From assembly GCA_042088665.1 (NCBI GenBank), contig JBELMB010000035.1, forward strand, positions 1 through 17,846: a stretch of DNA of 17,846 nt, in the 5' to 3' direction. Source of the stretch: JBELMB01 sp042088665 (GTDB lineage: Bacteria > Pseudomonadota > Alphaproteobacteria > Rhodobacterales > Rhodobacteraceae). A program made the translations under genes and the position numbers. The notes under the pieces are model-generated. The model was not told where the DNA came from. It saw nothing but the letters and a program-made list of their open reading frames with translations, and searched no databases. Shown piece after piece: positions 7,026 through 14,903 of the stretch; within the stretch, counting starts at the first letter, position 1, and the number at the start of each line of letters is the position of its first letter.

Positions 7026-7319
7026 GACCTCGAAGGCCGGGATCTGGGACATGCCTTTCTTTGGCACGTGACCGATGATCGCGAAAGGACCCAAAGCAAG
7101 GAAGGCCGCCGCGTTTTTCTTTGCCTTCCCAAGCGCAAGGAACCCGGCAACCAAAGGCGGCATCGACAAACGATGCCCCCTTGCCAGCAAAGGTGTGAAC
7201 AGCCTCCCAGATGCGAAATCACCGCACACAAACAGTCGAAACAAGGCTTTGAGCTTCCGGGCAAGATCGCTGTAGCATGGCATGCAAAGCACTCCGGGTA
7301 AGTGCCAGAGGTGGCCTGC
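7026..7319 (+). other. Intergenic region between the RtcB gene and the sugar kinase
   Basis: No gene is supported in these 294 bp; the short open frames on both strands run into neighbouring genes and lack ribosome-binding sites. An inverted repeat GGAAGGC / GCCTTCC with a long loop (about 7098-7128) has no U-tract and is a weak terminator candidate for rtcB. The right half carries the presumed promoter of the sugar kinase operon. Confidence 0.4.
7249..7285 (+). promoter_or_regulatory. Candidate promoter and operator of the kinase-aldolase operon
   Basis: TTGAGC (7249-7254) and TAGCAT (7273-7278) are separated by 18 bp, each matching four of six sigma-70 consensus bases. A palindrome GCATG-G-CATGC (7275-7285) lies across the expected transcription start, and TCGAAAC (7236-7242) lies just upstream of the -35. 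The layout suits repression by a sugar-responsive regulator. This is inference from sequence only. Confidence 0.35.
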
Positions 7320-8717
7320 GTGAACACATCAACCGAAAGTATTCAAAGTGTCGTCGTCGTCGATGTCGGTGCCACGAATACCTACATCGCCCAATACGCG
7401 CCCAACTTCGACTTGATCGCGCGACGGTCACGCGAAACACCGCGATATGATGGCGCAGACTACGCTTGCCTCGCCGTCGAGGACACGGTCCGCTTTGCCA
7501 GGCAGACCATCGCCGACCTGGACCGAGAGGTGCCCGTCGATGTGATCGTGCCCTGCACGCATGGCTCCGCGATTGCCTTGTTGGACGAGACGCAGGAGCT
7601 GGTGTTTCCCGTCATGAGCTACCTCAGCCCGGTGCCAGAGGACGTGGCCAAGGCCTATGCAAGGATCGAGCCTGCCTTTTCAGAAGTCTTTGCGCCGACA
7701 AATCCCGGTGCCTTGACCCTTGCCCGTCAGATCCTTTGGTTGGAGATGGCGCACCCGGCAGCCTTTGCACGGGTGCGCGAAATTCTCCCCTATGCCCAGT
7801 ACATGGCCTTTCGTCTCTGCGGTGTCACCTCCAGCGAGATGACATCGCTGGGCGCACAATCCCACCTTTGGGCGCCCCAACGCGCTGATTTCAGCGCGCT
7901 GGCAAAGTCCCGCGGCTGGGCTGATCTGGTTGCCCCCCTCACCCCTGCCGCACGGGTTCTGGGCCCTGCGCAGGCGCTGCCGCTGACGGGGCGGGGGCAG
8001 GTCTTGTGTGGCATCCACGACAGCAGCGCCAGCTACCTGCAATTTGCGCACCTCGAACCCCTGGTCCTGCTGTCCACAGGCACCTGGATCATCGCCTTTG
8101 ACTCCGGTGCCGATCTGGACACCCTCGACCCGTCCCGGGATCAGGTCGCCAATGTCAAAATCGACGGCACGCCGATTGCCAGCGCCCGCTTTATGGGGGG
8201 TGAAGAGTTCAGGCGCATTGCCGGACAAGACAACACCGCCACCCCCTCTATCGAGACCGTCGTGGCGCTGATCACCGCAGGTGTGATGGCGCTGCCGTCC
8301 TTCACCGTCAGCGGTGGCCCGATGCCCGACACAGGCGGGCGCGGCAGGATCCTTGGCAAGACGGATCTGTCAGCGCCGGAGCGCATCAGCCTTGCCACCT
8401 TGTACACGGCAATGATGACCGCCTTCACGCTGGACCGCCTTGGCGACACGCGACGGGTCGTTGTCGACGGGGTGTTTGCCGAGAATGCGGTGTTCGTGGC
8501 CCTGCTGGACGCACTCTTGCCCAACCGTGACATTCTTGCGGCGCATGGGGATGCGGGCAGCGCGCGCGGCGCAGCGCTTTTGGCCCTGCCCGGTCGCATG
8601 GCCGACATCCCGCTTGCGCCCGCCCCCAAGTTGCACATCGACGGGCTGGCAGACTACTATGCAATGTGGGTGCACAACGCACAGAACACGACCGGAGGAG
8701 AGCAGGATGCCTTCTGA
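7320..8717 (+). CDS. FGGY-family carbohydrate kinase (fuculokinase/rhamnulokinase-like)
   Basis: A 465-residue sugar kinase of the FGGY family, which phosphorylates ketoses or polyols with ATP in the cytoplasm. The N-terminal phosphate-binding motif DVGATN is at 15-20. The likely catalytic base is Asp234 in CGIHDSSASY, and the second ATP-domain motif STGTW is at 252-256. The GTG at 7320 was chosen because AGAGG lies eight bases upstream; GTG codons at 7302 and 7311 are in frame but lack a ribosome-binding site. It overlaps the following aldolase by 11 bp with GGAGGAG inside its own 3' end, so the two are translationally coupled. The aldolase partner points to a ketose such as L-fuculose, L-rhamnulose or L-ribulose. 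The exact substrate is not determined. Confidence 0.88.
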   Translation: MNTSTESIQSVVVVDVGATNTYIAQYAPNFDLIARRSRETPRYDGADYACLAVEDTVRFARQTIADLDREVPVDVIVPCTHGSAIALLDETQELVFPVMSYLSPVPEDVAKAYARIEPAFSEVFAPTNPGALTLARQILWLEMAHPAAFARVREILPYAQYMAFRLCGVTSSEMTSLGAQSHLWAPQRADFSALAKSRGWADLVAPLTPAARVLGPAQALPLTGRGQVLCGIHDSSASYLQFAHLEPLVLLSTGTWIIAFDSGADLDTLDPSRDQVANVKIDGTPIASARFMGGEEFRRIAGQDNTATPSIETVVALITAGVMALPSFTVSGGPMPDTGGRGRILGKTDLSAPERISLATLYTAMMTAFTLDRLGDTRRVVVDGVFAENAVFVALLDALLPNRDILAAHGDAGSARGAALLALPGRMADIPLAPAPKLHIDGLADYYAMWVHNAQNTTGGEQDAF

Positions 8718-9354
8718 AACCGACATCCGGCAGAGCATCATCGATGCCTGTCTCGAATTGAATTCCAGCGGTCTGAACCAAGGGACGTCGGGCAATATCT
8801 CCATGCGTGTGGGGAACAGGGTTCTGATGACCCCGACCTCGATCCCTTATCCGCATTTGACGCCGGACATGCTCTGTTCTTTCGATCTTTCAGGCGAGAT
8901 GACAGGGGATTGGGATGGCACGCACCAGCCTTCCTCGGAATGGCGCTTCCATTGGCAGATCCTCAAACATCGTCCGGAATTCAACGCGGTCGTGCATGCC
9001 CATCCGCCCTTTTGCACAACCCTTGCCATTTTGCGCAAACCCATTCCGGCCTGCCACTACATGGTCGCGGCCTTTGGCGGGAATGATGTGCGCTGCTCGG
9101 ACTACAGCACCTATGGCACCGCCGAACTGGCAGACATGGCGCTGGAGGCCATGCGCGACCGCAGCGGATGCCTGCTTGCCAACCATGGCATGATCACTGC
9201 CGGGGCAACGCTCGAAAAGGCGATGTGGCGCGCGGTGGAACTGGAAACCCTGGCCCGCCAGTATTGTCAGGCCCTGCAAATCGGGGATCCGGTGATCCTT
9301 GACGACGCGCAGATCGACCAGACGCTCAGCAAGTTCGCGGACTACGGCGTCTGA
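8707..9354 (+). CDS. Class II aldolase (L-fuculose/rhamnulose-1-phosphate aldolase-like)
   Basis: A 215-residue zinc-dependent aldolase, the same length as E. coli FucA. Zinc ligands His97 and His99 (VVHAHP) and His160 (ANHG) are present, as is the acid/base Glu78 in QPSSEWR. The phosphate-binding loop appears as GTSGNIS at 26-32 with TPTSIP at 42-47. The family splits a ketose 1-phosphate into dihydroxyacetone phosphate and an aldehyde (lactaldehyde from 6-deoxyhexoses, glycolaldehyde from pentoses), or epimerises ribulose 5-phosphate. A GGAGGAG sequence within the kinase gene precedes the ATG. It directly follows the kinase in a two-gene operon. FucA-like activity is favoured over AraD-like by the kinase partner, but specificity is not settled. 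Confidence 0.9.
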   Translation: MPSETDIRQSIIDACLELNSSGLNQGTSGNISMRVGNRVLMTPTSIPYPHLTPDMLCSFDLSGEMTGDWDGTHQPSSEWRFHWQILKHRPEFNAVVHAHPPFCTTLAILRKPIPACHYMVAAFGGNDVRCSDYSTYGTAELADMALEAMRDRSGCLLANHGMITAGATLEKAMWRAVELETLARQYCQALQIGDPVILDDAQIDQTLSKFADYGV

Positions 9355-9453
9355 CAAACACACGTGACCCGGCATCGACAGGCTGTGGCCCCACGGCCCG
9401 GCCCGGATACGCCCCCAGTGTCATCCAGGGTGACGACAGGCCGTCTCCTTTGT

Positions 9454-9467
9454 GGCCCAAAAGGGCC
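9454..9467. terminator. Weak hairpin between convergent sugar operons
   Basis: Perfect five-pair inverted repeat GGCCC-AAAA-GGGCC in the 153-bp gap between the aldolase stop and the ribokinase stop. No U-tract follows on either strand, so intrinsic termination would be weak. A further imperfect hairpin is at about 9419-9435 (GTCATCC / GGGTGAC). Confidence 0.3.
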
Positions 9468-9507
9468 GCGCCGGGTTTGTCATGCGCTTCCCCCGGAGAC
9501 CATGGCG

Positions 9508-10353
9508 CTACCGGCGCGCGTGCCTTTCGCGGAACGCCTCGACCGACTGGCGGTCCATGTCGCGTCGCTCCGCCAATCCGGACGAGACATGCAGCGCAGC
9601 CGCCGCCTGCGCAAATCCAATGGCCTCCGCGATCTCGACGCCCGCCGCCACATCGGCTGCAAGCGCGCCGACAAAACAATCCCCCGCGCCATGGGTCGAG
9701 ACCACATCAACGCCAAAACCGGGAGTGGTCTGGCCCTGATACAAGACCCCGTCTCCCCCCAGTGTCGTAAGCACGGGCACCGCCCCGGCCTGATCGCTGT
9801 AAAACGCGGCCTCGACCCGGTTCACGATCAGCAGATCCACCAGTGTGACCAAATCCGCGGACAGGGGCCGCGCCGGTGCGGCATTCAGCCAGACCCGCGC
9901 CCCGGCAGCCTTCGCTTTTTGCGCGAGGACAAGATTGACCTGCTCCGGAATTTCATTCTGCAACACCACGATGGCACAGCCCGCGGGAATGGTGATGACC
10001 TCGGCCTCGATGTTGAGATTGGCCGCCGATACGATGACCGCCCCATAGTCGCCGTCAGCATTCACGATGGCCGCGCTCATGCCACTGGGACCCGGATCCT
10101 GCTGAAGCTGCGTGATGTTCACGGTGCTGGTGGCAAAGGCGGCGCGGATCATCTCGCCAAACGCATCGCGTCCCGTGCGCCCGGCGAAGTGCACCTGCGC
10201 CCCCATGCGCGCAGCAGCAATCGCCTGATTGCCACCTTTGCCGCCAAACACATAAGACACGCCAGAGCCGACAACCGTTTCATCCAGCGCGGGCAGATGT
10301 GGCGCGGTCAACACCACATCCAGATGCAAGGCGCCTGCCACCAGAACGCTCAC
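9508..10353 (-). CDS. rbsK: Ribokinase-like PfkB-family sugar kinase
   Basis: A 281-residue kinase of the ribokinase/PfkB family, slightly shorter than the usual 300-310. Motifs: substrate-binding FGGKGGNQA at 36-44, LQNEIP at 131-136, NAAPA at 157-161, VNRVEA at 178-182, the TLGGDGV turn at 197-203, and the nucleotide/catalytic loop STHGAGDCFVGAL at 219-231 with base Asp225. The first part of that loop is usually DTTGAGD, so the Ser and His are variants. The enzyme should phosphorylate a furanose or ketose hydroxymethyl group in the cytoplasm. The GTG start at 10353 overlaps the isomerase stop as GTGA, so the two are coupled. Ribokinase is the best family name; the actual sugar could be ribose, an isomerase product, or a nucleoside. 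Confidence 0.88.
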   Translation of the reverse strand: MSVLVAGALHLDVVLTAPHLPALDETVVGSGVSYVFGGKGGNQAIAAARMGAQVHFAGRTGRDAFGEMIRAAFATSTVNITQLQQDPGPSGMSAAIVNADGDYGAVIVSAANLNIEAEVITIPAGCAIVVLQNEIPEQVNLVLAQKAKAAGARVWLNAAPARPLSADLVTLVDLLIVNRVEAAFYSDQAGAVPVLTTLGGDGVLYQGQTTPGFGVDVVSTHGAGDCFVGALAADVAAGVEIAEAIGFAQAAAALHVSSGLAERRDMDRQSVEAFRERHARR

Positions 10354-11336
10354 GCCAGCATCGCCGCCTGCACCAGCCGCATGGCAACGGGTGCGTCCTG
10401 ACGTGCGATGGCGGCCCGAAGATCGGGGTCCGCGACCAAACGTGCCGCCGTGGCCCGCAACCGCTGCACCACGTCGATATTGGTGCGCGCCTCTTCCACA
10501 GGGTCAAGACCCGAGTGATCGGGAAACGTGTCGAAATAGATCGCGCCATCATAGCCTGCGCGCTCAAGTTCCACCAACAATTCAACCGTTTGAACCGGAT
10601 GCACGGCCCCGACCATCAAACCGTTGTCCCACTTGCCATAGCCGTCGTTCAGATGCACGCCCAGAATGCGGGAATGACGGGCCACAAGGGCGGCAGCAAA
10701 GGCCGGCATCTCATCCGCATACAGCACATGGGCAAAATCCAGCGTCACGCCGGTGTTCGCGCGACCGATCTCCTTGATCGCGAGCAACGTGGTGGCGGCG
10801 TCCGGCATCATCGCAAAGGCGCGCGGCTCATTTGGTTTGTATTCCAGCGCGATATCGATCTGCGGGTTGTGGTCCGCGACCTCGGCCATGGCGTCAATCG
10901 TCGCCGCCCAGGCCCGCGCATAATCCATCTGGAACGAATAGTCGAAACCGTCCTGCCCCATCCAGAGGGTCATCAGCGTCCCCCCCATCTCGGCCAGAAC
11001 GTCCAGCCCGCGCTTTGTCTCGTCAATCGCCGCCCGGCGCACCTTGGGATCCGGATGGGTGAAAGCGCCCAGCTTGTATCCAGCGTCGGTGTAATAGCGC
11101 ATCGCCATTCCGTTCAACGCCATCCCGTTGTCCCGCAAGGCGCGCGTCAGATCCGCTGGCGTGTCATCCACGAAATGATCGGGATAGTTCAGATCAGCCG
11201 CCGTCAGACCGGCCGTGGCCGCCCTTGCCAACAGATCCGCGGTGGTGATCGCGTTCTTGCCCGGCCAATAGTCGGCTGCGCCGATCTTGAAAGCGTTCAG
11301 ACGTGCCGCGAAGAGGGGGTTTGATTGGTTTGCCAT
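10350..11336 (-). CDS. TIM-barrel sugar isomerase/epimerase (L-rhamnose isomerase-like metal site)
   Basis: A 328-residue xylose-isomerase-like TIM-barrel protein. Probable metal ligands in order are Glu165 in LEYKPN, Asp200 in TLDFAH, His228 in GVHLND and Asp269 in YFDTFPD. The E-x-K (165-167) and D-x-x-H (200-203) pairs, and Asp rather than Glu as fourth ligand, resemble the Pseudomonas stutzeri type L-rhamnose isomerase more than D-tagatose 3-epimerase. That enzyme is about 100 residues longer, so this is a distant relative. It should interconvert an aldose and a ketose, feeding the kinases nearby. The ATG at 11336 lacks a clear ribosome-binding site. It is first in a two-gene operon with the ribokinase. 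The annotation 'sugar phosphate isomerase/epimerase' is equally defensible. Confidence 0.85.
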   Translation of the reverse strand: MANQSNPLFAARLNAFKIGAADYWPGKNAITTADLLARAATAGLTAADLNYPDHFVDDTPADLTRALRDNGMALNGMAMRYYTDAGYKLGAFTHPDPKVRRAAIDETKRGLDVLAEMGGTLMTLWMGQDGFDYSFQMDYARAWAATIDAMAEVADHNPQIDIALEYKPNEPRAFAMMPDAATTLLAIKEIGRANTGVTLDFAHVLYADEMPAFAAALVARHSRILGVHLNDGYGKWDNGLMVGAVHPVQTVELLVELERAGYDGAIYFDTFPDHSGLDPVEEARTNIDVVQRLRATAARLVADPDLRAAIARQDAPVAMRLVQAAMLA

Positions 11337-11362
11337 GAGCCGAACACTACATGGCGCAGCGC

Positions 11363-11378
11363 TCGAAACGCAATCGAA
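11363..11378 (-). promoter_or_regulatory. Candidate operator: TCGAA direct repeats upstream of the isomerase
   Basis: TCGAA occurs at 11363-11367 and 11374-11378, exactly 11 bp (one helical turn) apart, 27-42 bp before the isomerase ATG. One-turn direct repeats are typical of some DeoR-type operators. The first unit extends to TCGAAAC, also found before the kinase operon at 7236-7242. No regulator gene is in the window. Confidence 0.3.
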
Positions 11379-11654
11379 CCGGTCTCCTTACAGCTGGTTT
11401 TTCATCGCTGGCGCGCCACCGCGACACCCCTCAAATGCGCGTGACAGGCGGGCAGCCCCCAGCCTGCCCCGTCAAATCGGACAGCATGAAAGCGTCGACC
11501 ATCTCCGGTCTGTTGACCCCTGCGAGGAACAGCCCCACAAGATGAGCCGACCCACCAAATCAGTCCCGGTTCATGGGCATGGCCCCAGCGGGCACAGCAC
11601 CGCGCGCGACAAGGCCTGACCCGACTTGCAGCGCGCCCGACCGGCGCAGCGGCT

Positions 11655-11668
11655 TTGCAGATATGCAA
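11655..11668. promoter_or_regulatory. Inverted repeat TTGCA-GATA-TGCAA upstream of the autotransporter
   Basis: A perfect 5-bp inverted repeat with 4-bp spacer, about 97 bp before the autotransporter ATG. The size and symmetry fit a dimeric regulator site. No regulator is known for it; chance occurrence is possible. Confidence 0.3.
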
Positions 11669-11764
11669 CACCGCCCGTTCAAGCCGTAATTCTGAATTTT
11701 TAGTTAACCTGAGACCGCCCCGGTTTGCTATTTCTGAAAAAAAATAAACCTTGAGGCAGCAGAC

Positions 11765-14700
11765 ATGACACAAAATCGCGCAGGATTGCGGGGTTTCTTG
11801 GTGCGCATACCAAAGAACCGTCGCTCCACTCTTCTCATGGCATCCACAGCTCTTGTCGCCGCGGCGGCCTTTGCGCCTGCTCTGGCACAGACATGGGTCG
11901 GCGCCGATGGCGCAGCCTGGAGCGTTCCGGGCAACTGGTCCGGACCTGATGTGCCCGACACCGTCGGCGAAGACGCGGATTTCACCTTGGGCACCGCGAC
12001 CCAGACCGTGGTCGTCGATGGCACGTTCACGCTGGGCTCGGTGTCGCTGGCGGGGGACCACATCCTGTCCGGAGGCACGCTGCAACTGGCCAGCGGCGTG
12101 GCCAGCACCTCGACCAACTCGACGGTGAGCAGCAACATCATCGCCAATGGCGCGGCCCTCGGCCTGTCCAGCACGGGTCAGCTGACCCTCAGCGGGGCGA
12201 TCACCGGCAGCGCCTCTGCCGCGACCACGATCACCGCCAACGCCGACGCGGGGGCGACCCTGACCGTGTCCGGCGCGATCTCCGATGGCTCCGGCGGCGC
12301 GACCAGTCTGCTCAAGACCGGTGACGGCACCGTCGCCATCGACACGGTCGCGGCCTACTCCGGCACGACGACCGTCAGCGCCGGGACCCTGACCCTGAAC
12401 GCTGCCCTGACCGGCACGAACAGCGTCACGGTGGACGGCCCTGCCACGCTGACCACGGTGGGCGCAGACCGCATCAACGATGCCGCGGGCCTGACCGTGA
12501 CCGGCACCATGAACCTTGGCGGCGCGGAAACCGTCGCCAGCCTCGCCGGCAGCGGATCCGTGGCCCTTGGCGCAAACACGCTGACCATTGGCGGCGCGGC
12601 CACGACGACCTTCTCCGGCATCCTGTCGGGCAGCGGCGGGCTGACGCATTCCGGCACCGGCAGCCTGACGCTGTCGGGGGCAAACACCTACTCCGGGACC
12701 ACCACCGTCAGCGGCGGCACATTGCGCATGACCAACGGCTCCGTGGGGCACGTGCAGAACAGTGCCATGTTTGAGCTTGCTGGCGCGACGATCGCCAGCC
12801 TGACACAGACCGCAGGCAGCGCGACGCTGACCTCGGGCACCGTCAGCGGCGCCACCACCATCACCGGCGGCAGCATCTCGAACGGCGGCGCGACCGTTGG
12901 CACGGTGTCCATCGGCGCCGGCACCACCTACCAGCAGACCACGGGCACGTCCGGCGCCGTGACCAACAACGGCGGGACGTTCACCTTGTCAGGTGGCTCG
13001 GCAAGCGGGCTTTCGAACGTCTCCGGTGCGACCACCGTCTCGGGCGGCGCGAGCGTCACGGGCGCGACCTCGGTGACCGGCGGATCCGTGACCAACTCCG
13101 GCGGCGTTCTGGCCGGGACAACCGTGAACACCGGTGCAAGCTTTGTCCAGAACAGCGGCTCTGTGGGGGATCTCGTCAGCTCCGGCGGCACGATGACCTT
13201 CAGCGGCGGCACGGCGAACAACCTGACCAACACTTCGGGCACCACCACCCTGAGCGGCGGCACCGTGAGCAACACGCTGATCAGCAGCGGCACCACCAAC
13301 GTGGCCTCCGGCTCGACCACGGTCAACGGCCAGACCAATGTCACCGGCGGCTCCCTGACAGTGGCAAGCGGCGCAACGCTGGACAGTATCGTCCAGAACG
13401 AAGCCATCACCACCGTGCAGGGCACCATCGCCAATGATGTCACCAACGCGGCGGGCGGCACGCTGAACCTCGACGGGACGGTCGGCGCGCTGGTCAACTC
13501 CGGCACGACCACCATCGGCGCCTCCGGGGGCACGGTGAACGGCGCCCTGACCAACAACGGCTCCGGCACGCTTGCGCTGACGGCGGATGCCACGGTCTCC
13601 GGCGACGCGGTGCTGGACGGCGAAGTCTCATTCGATCAGGCTTCAAAGCTCACATCGAGCGGCGTCGTCACAGGTGGCGGCACGCTGAACGTCGGCGGGC
13701 TGCAGCTTGGCCAGACCACCACCGTCGTCGAAGGCGCGGACACCTCCGGCTTTACCGGCACGCTGTCGGCCTCGAATGCGCTGGTTGCCGCACAGGTGAA
13801 CACCGGCACAGAGATCCAGGCCGTGCTCGCCGCCAATCCCGGCCTTGGTGCCGTGCCCGCGGCGATCTCTGCAACGCAGTCGATCATATCCTCCGTGGTC
13901 AACCGGCCCTCTGCCGCGCTGGTCACGCCGCTTCTGGCACCCGGCGACGATCCCTGCGCCATCGGCACATGGGCGCGTGGCATCGGTGGCAGCGCCATGG
14001 CAACCTATGGCTCATCCGCGCAAAGCGGCGCCTCCAGCGAAGCGGAAGTGGACCTGTCCTACCGCGGCTTGCAGTTGGGCATCGACCGTTCGTGTCGAGG
14101 TGTCGGGGGCGGCGCGTGGGATCTCGCCTACGGGATCACCATGGGGATCAATGGCGGGTCTTCGACGACGCCGGTCTCCTTCAATGGCATCACGACCAGC
14201 AATATCAACAGCGCCTTTGACCAGACCTACGGCGGGATTTACCTCTCGGCGGCGCGTGGACGCCTGTTTGGCGACCTCGGCCTGCGGATGGACAACACCC
14301 GCTTTGATCTTGACGAGGATCTGACGATGGCCGCGGGCGGCATCGGGCTGGAAGATCAGGAATTCGACAGCCAGGGCAGCACCCTGCAAGGCAGCCTGAG
14401 CTACAGCGTGACCCTGAACGAGGCGCGGCGCCTGAACCTGACACCCTCGGCGGGCTTTTCGTTCTCCAACATCTCGGTGGATGACGTGTCCATCGGGCAG
14501 GATCCGACCCTGACCTCGGACGACCTGACGCTGGAGGTGCGCGATATCGAACAACGTCTCGGCTTTGTCGGCGCGACACTGTCGCAGCAGATGATCCTGC
14601 CGGGCGGCAACTCGGCGGCCACCTATTTCGTGACCGGCACCTATTACAATGAGTTCGCGGGCGATGTGACCTCTGTGCTGTCACGCGATTCCGACGGGTC

Positions 14701-14893
14701 CAGCACCGAGGTCACCACCGATGCGCTTGGCGGGTATGGCGAAGTGAGCTTTGGCATGAACTACACCGCGATCTTCGAGACGGGCTCGGCGCTTGCCGCC
14801 CGCCAGCTTGATGCCTCCGTGCGCGTGGACACCCGCTTCTCCGAAGAGACCCGCGGCAGCGGTCTGACGGCGCAAGTGCGCTTGCAGTTCTGA
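11765..14893 (+). CDS. Type Va autotransporter with AIDA-like repeat passenger
   Basis: A 1042-residue surface protein. Residues 1-41 form a Sec signal with an extended basic n-region, a hydrophobic core LVAAAAFAP and a cleavage site after ALA-41. The passenger (about 42-725) is rich in Gly, Thr, Ser and Asn, poor in charge, and appears free of cysteine. It contains two PATR-type units (around residues 178-215 and 288-320, each with a YSGTTTVS core). It then has about twelve 18-residue rungs (405-619) that read like a beta-helix. After a linker, the C-terminal barrel (about 730-1042) alternates hydrophobic and polar residues and ends in QVRLQF with terminal Phe, the usual outer-membrane assembly signal. 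Two cysteines lie at the barrel entrance (DDPC and DRSC). The start has GAGG eight bases upstream. Role inferred: adhesion, aggregation or surface coat. The gene stands alone. Confidence 0.93.
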   Translation: MTQNRAGLRGFLVRIPKNRRSTLLMASTALVAAAAFAPALAQTWVGADGAAWSVPGNWSGPDVPDTVGEDADFTLGTATQTVVVDGTFTLGSVSLAGDHILSGGTLQLASGVASTSTNSTVSSNIIANGAALGLSSTGQLTLSGAITGSASAATTITANADAGATLTVSGAISDGSGGATSLLKTGDGTVAIDTVAAYSGTTTVSAGTLTLNAALTGTNSVTVDGPATLTTVGADRINDAAGLTVTGTMNLGGAETVASLAGSGSVALGANTLTIGGAATTTFSGILSGSGGLTHSGTGSLTLSGANTYSGTTTVSGGTLRMTNGSVGHVQNSAMFELAGATIASLTQTAGSATLTSGTVSGATTITGGSISNGGATVGTVSIGAGTTYQQTTGTSGAVTNNGGTFTLSGGSASGLSNVSGATTVSGGASVTGATSVTGGSVTNSGGVLAGTTVNTGASFVQNSGSVGDLVSSGGTMTFSGGTANNLTNTSGTTTLSGGTVSNTLISSGTTNVASGSTTVNGQTNVTGGSLTVASGATLDSIVQNEAITTVQGTIANDVTNAAGGTLNLDGTVGALVNSGTTTIGASGGTVNGALTNNGSGTLALTADATVSGDAVLDGEVSFDQASKLTSSGVVTGGGTLNVGGLQLGQTTTVVEGADTSGFTGTLSASNALVAAQVNTGTEIQAVLAANPGLGAVPAAISATQSIISSVVNRPSAALVTPLLAPGDDPCAIGTWARGIGGSAMATYGSSAQSGASSEAEVDLSYRGLQLGIDRSCRGVGGGAWDLAYGITMGINGGSSTTPVSFNGITTSNINSAFDQTYGGIYLSAARGRLFGDLGLRMDNTRFDLDEDLTMAAGGIGLEDQEFDSQGSTLQGSLSYSVTLNEARRLNLTPSAGFSFSNISVDDVSIGQDPTLTSDDLTLEVRDIEQRLGFVGATLSQQMILPGGNSAATYFVTGTYYNEFAGDVTSVLSRDSDGSSTEVTTDALGGYGEVSFGMNYTAIFETGSALAARQLDASVRVDTRFSEETRGSGLTAQVRLQF
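12977..13621 (+). repeat. About twelve degenerate 17-18 codon repeats in the autotransporter passenger
   Basis: Residues 405-619 divide into consecutive units of 15-21 (mean about 18) that start with T/S-hydrophobic-T-hydrophobic, then S/G-G, then a turn with N or S. Examples are TMTFSGGTANNLTNTSG, TTTLSGGTVSNTLISSG and TLNLDGTVGALVNSG. The DNA repeats are degenerate at about 54 bp. This is the rung length of parallel beta-helices and resembles the 19-residue repeats of AIDA-I and Ag43. Confidence 0.75.
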
Positions 14894-14903
14894 GACAGAC
14901 ACC

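Larger units (their letters stand above)
11337..11764. other. 428-bp divergent intergenic region between isomerase and autotransporter
   Basis: No gene is supported here. The left part carries TCGAA repeats next to the isomerase start. The middle holds a GC-rich hairpin, GGGCAG / CTGCCC near 11451-11469. The right end from 11675 is AT-rich with an A8 tract at about 11737-11744 and should hold the autotransporter promoter; a weak pair TTCAAG (about 11679) and TAGTTA (11701) with 17-bp spacing is possible but not convincing. Confidence 0.4.

Noticed and set aside
7068..7301. Small frames on both strands between rtcB and the kinase
   Set aside because: They lack ribosome-binding sites, run into neighbouring genes or promoter elements, and resemble no family.
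11402..12751. A 449-codon open frame on the minus strand opposite the autotransporter start
   Set aside because: It is composed almost only of Gly, Arg, Ala, Asp and Gln, mirrors the repetitive GC-rich coding strand, and has no recognisable domain. It is a shadow of the autotransporter.
12928..13593. Minus-strand frames rich in Val, Pro and Ala opposite the autotransporter repeats
   Set aside because: Their composition is the reverse-complement image of Gly/Thr/Ser repeats; no start signal or domain.
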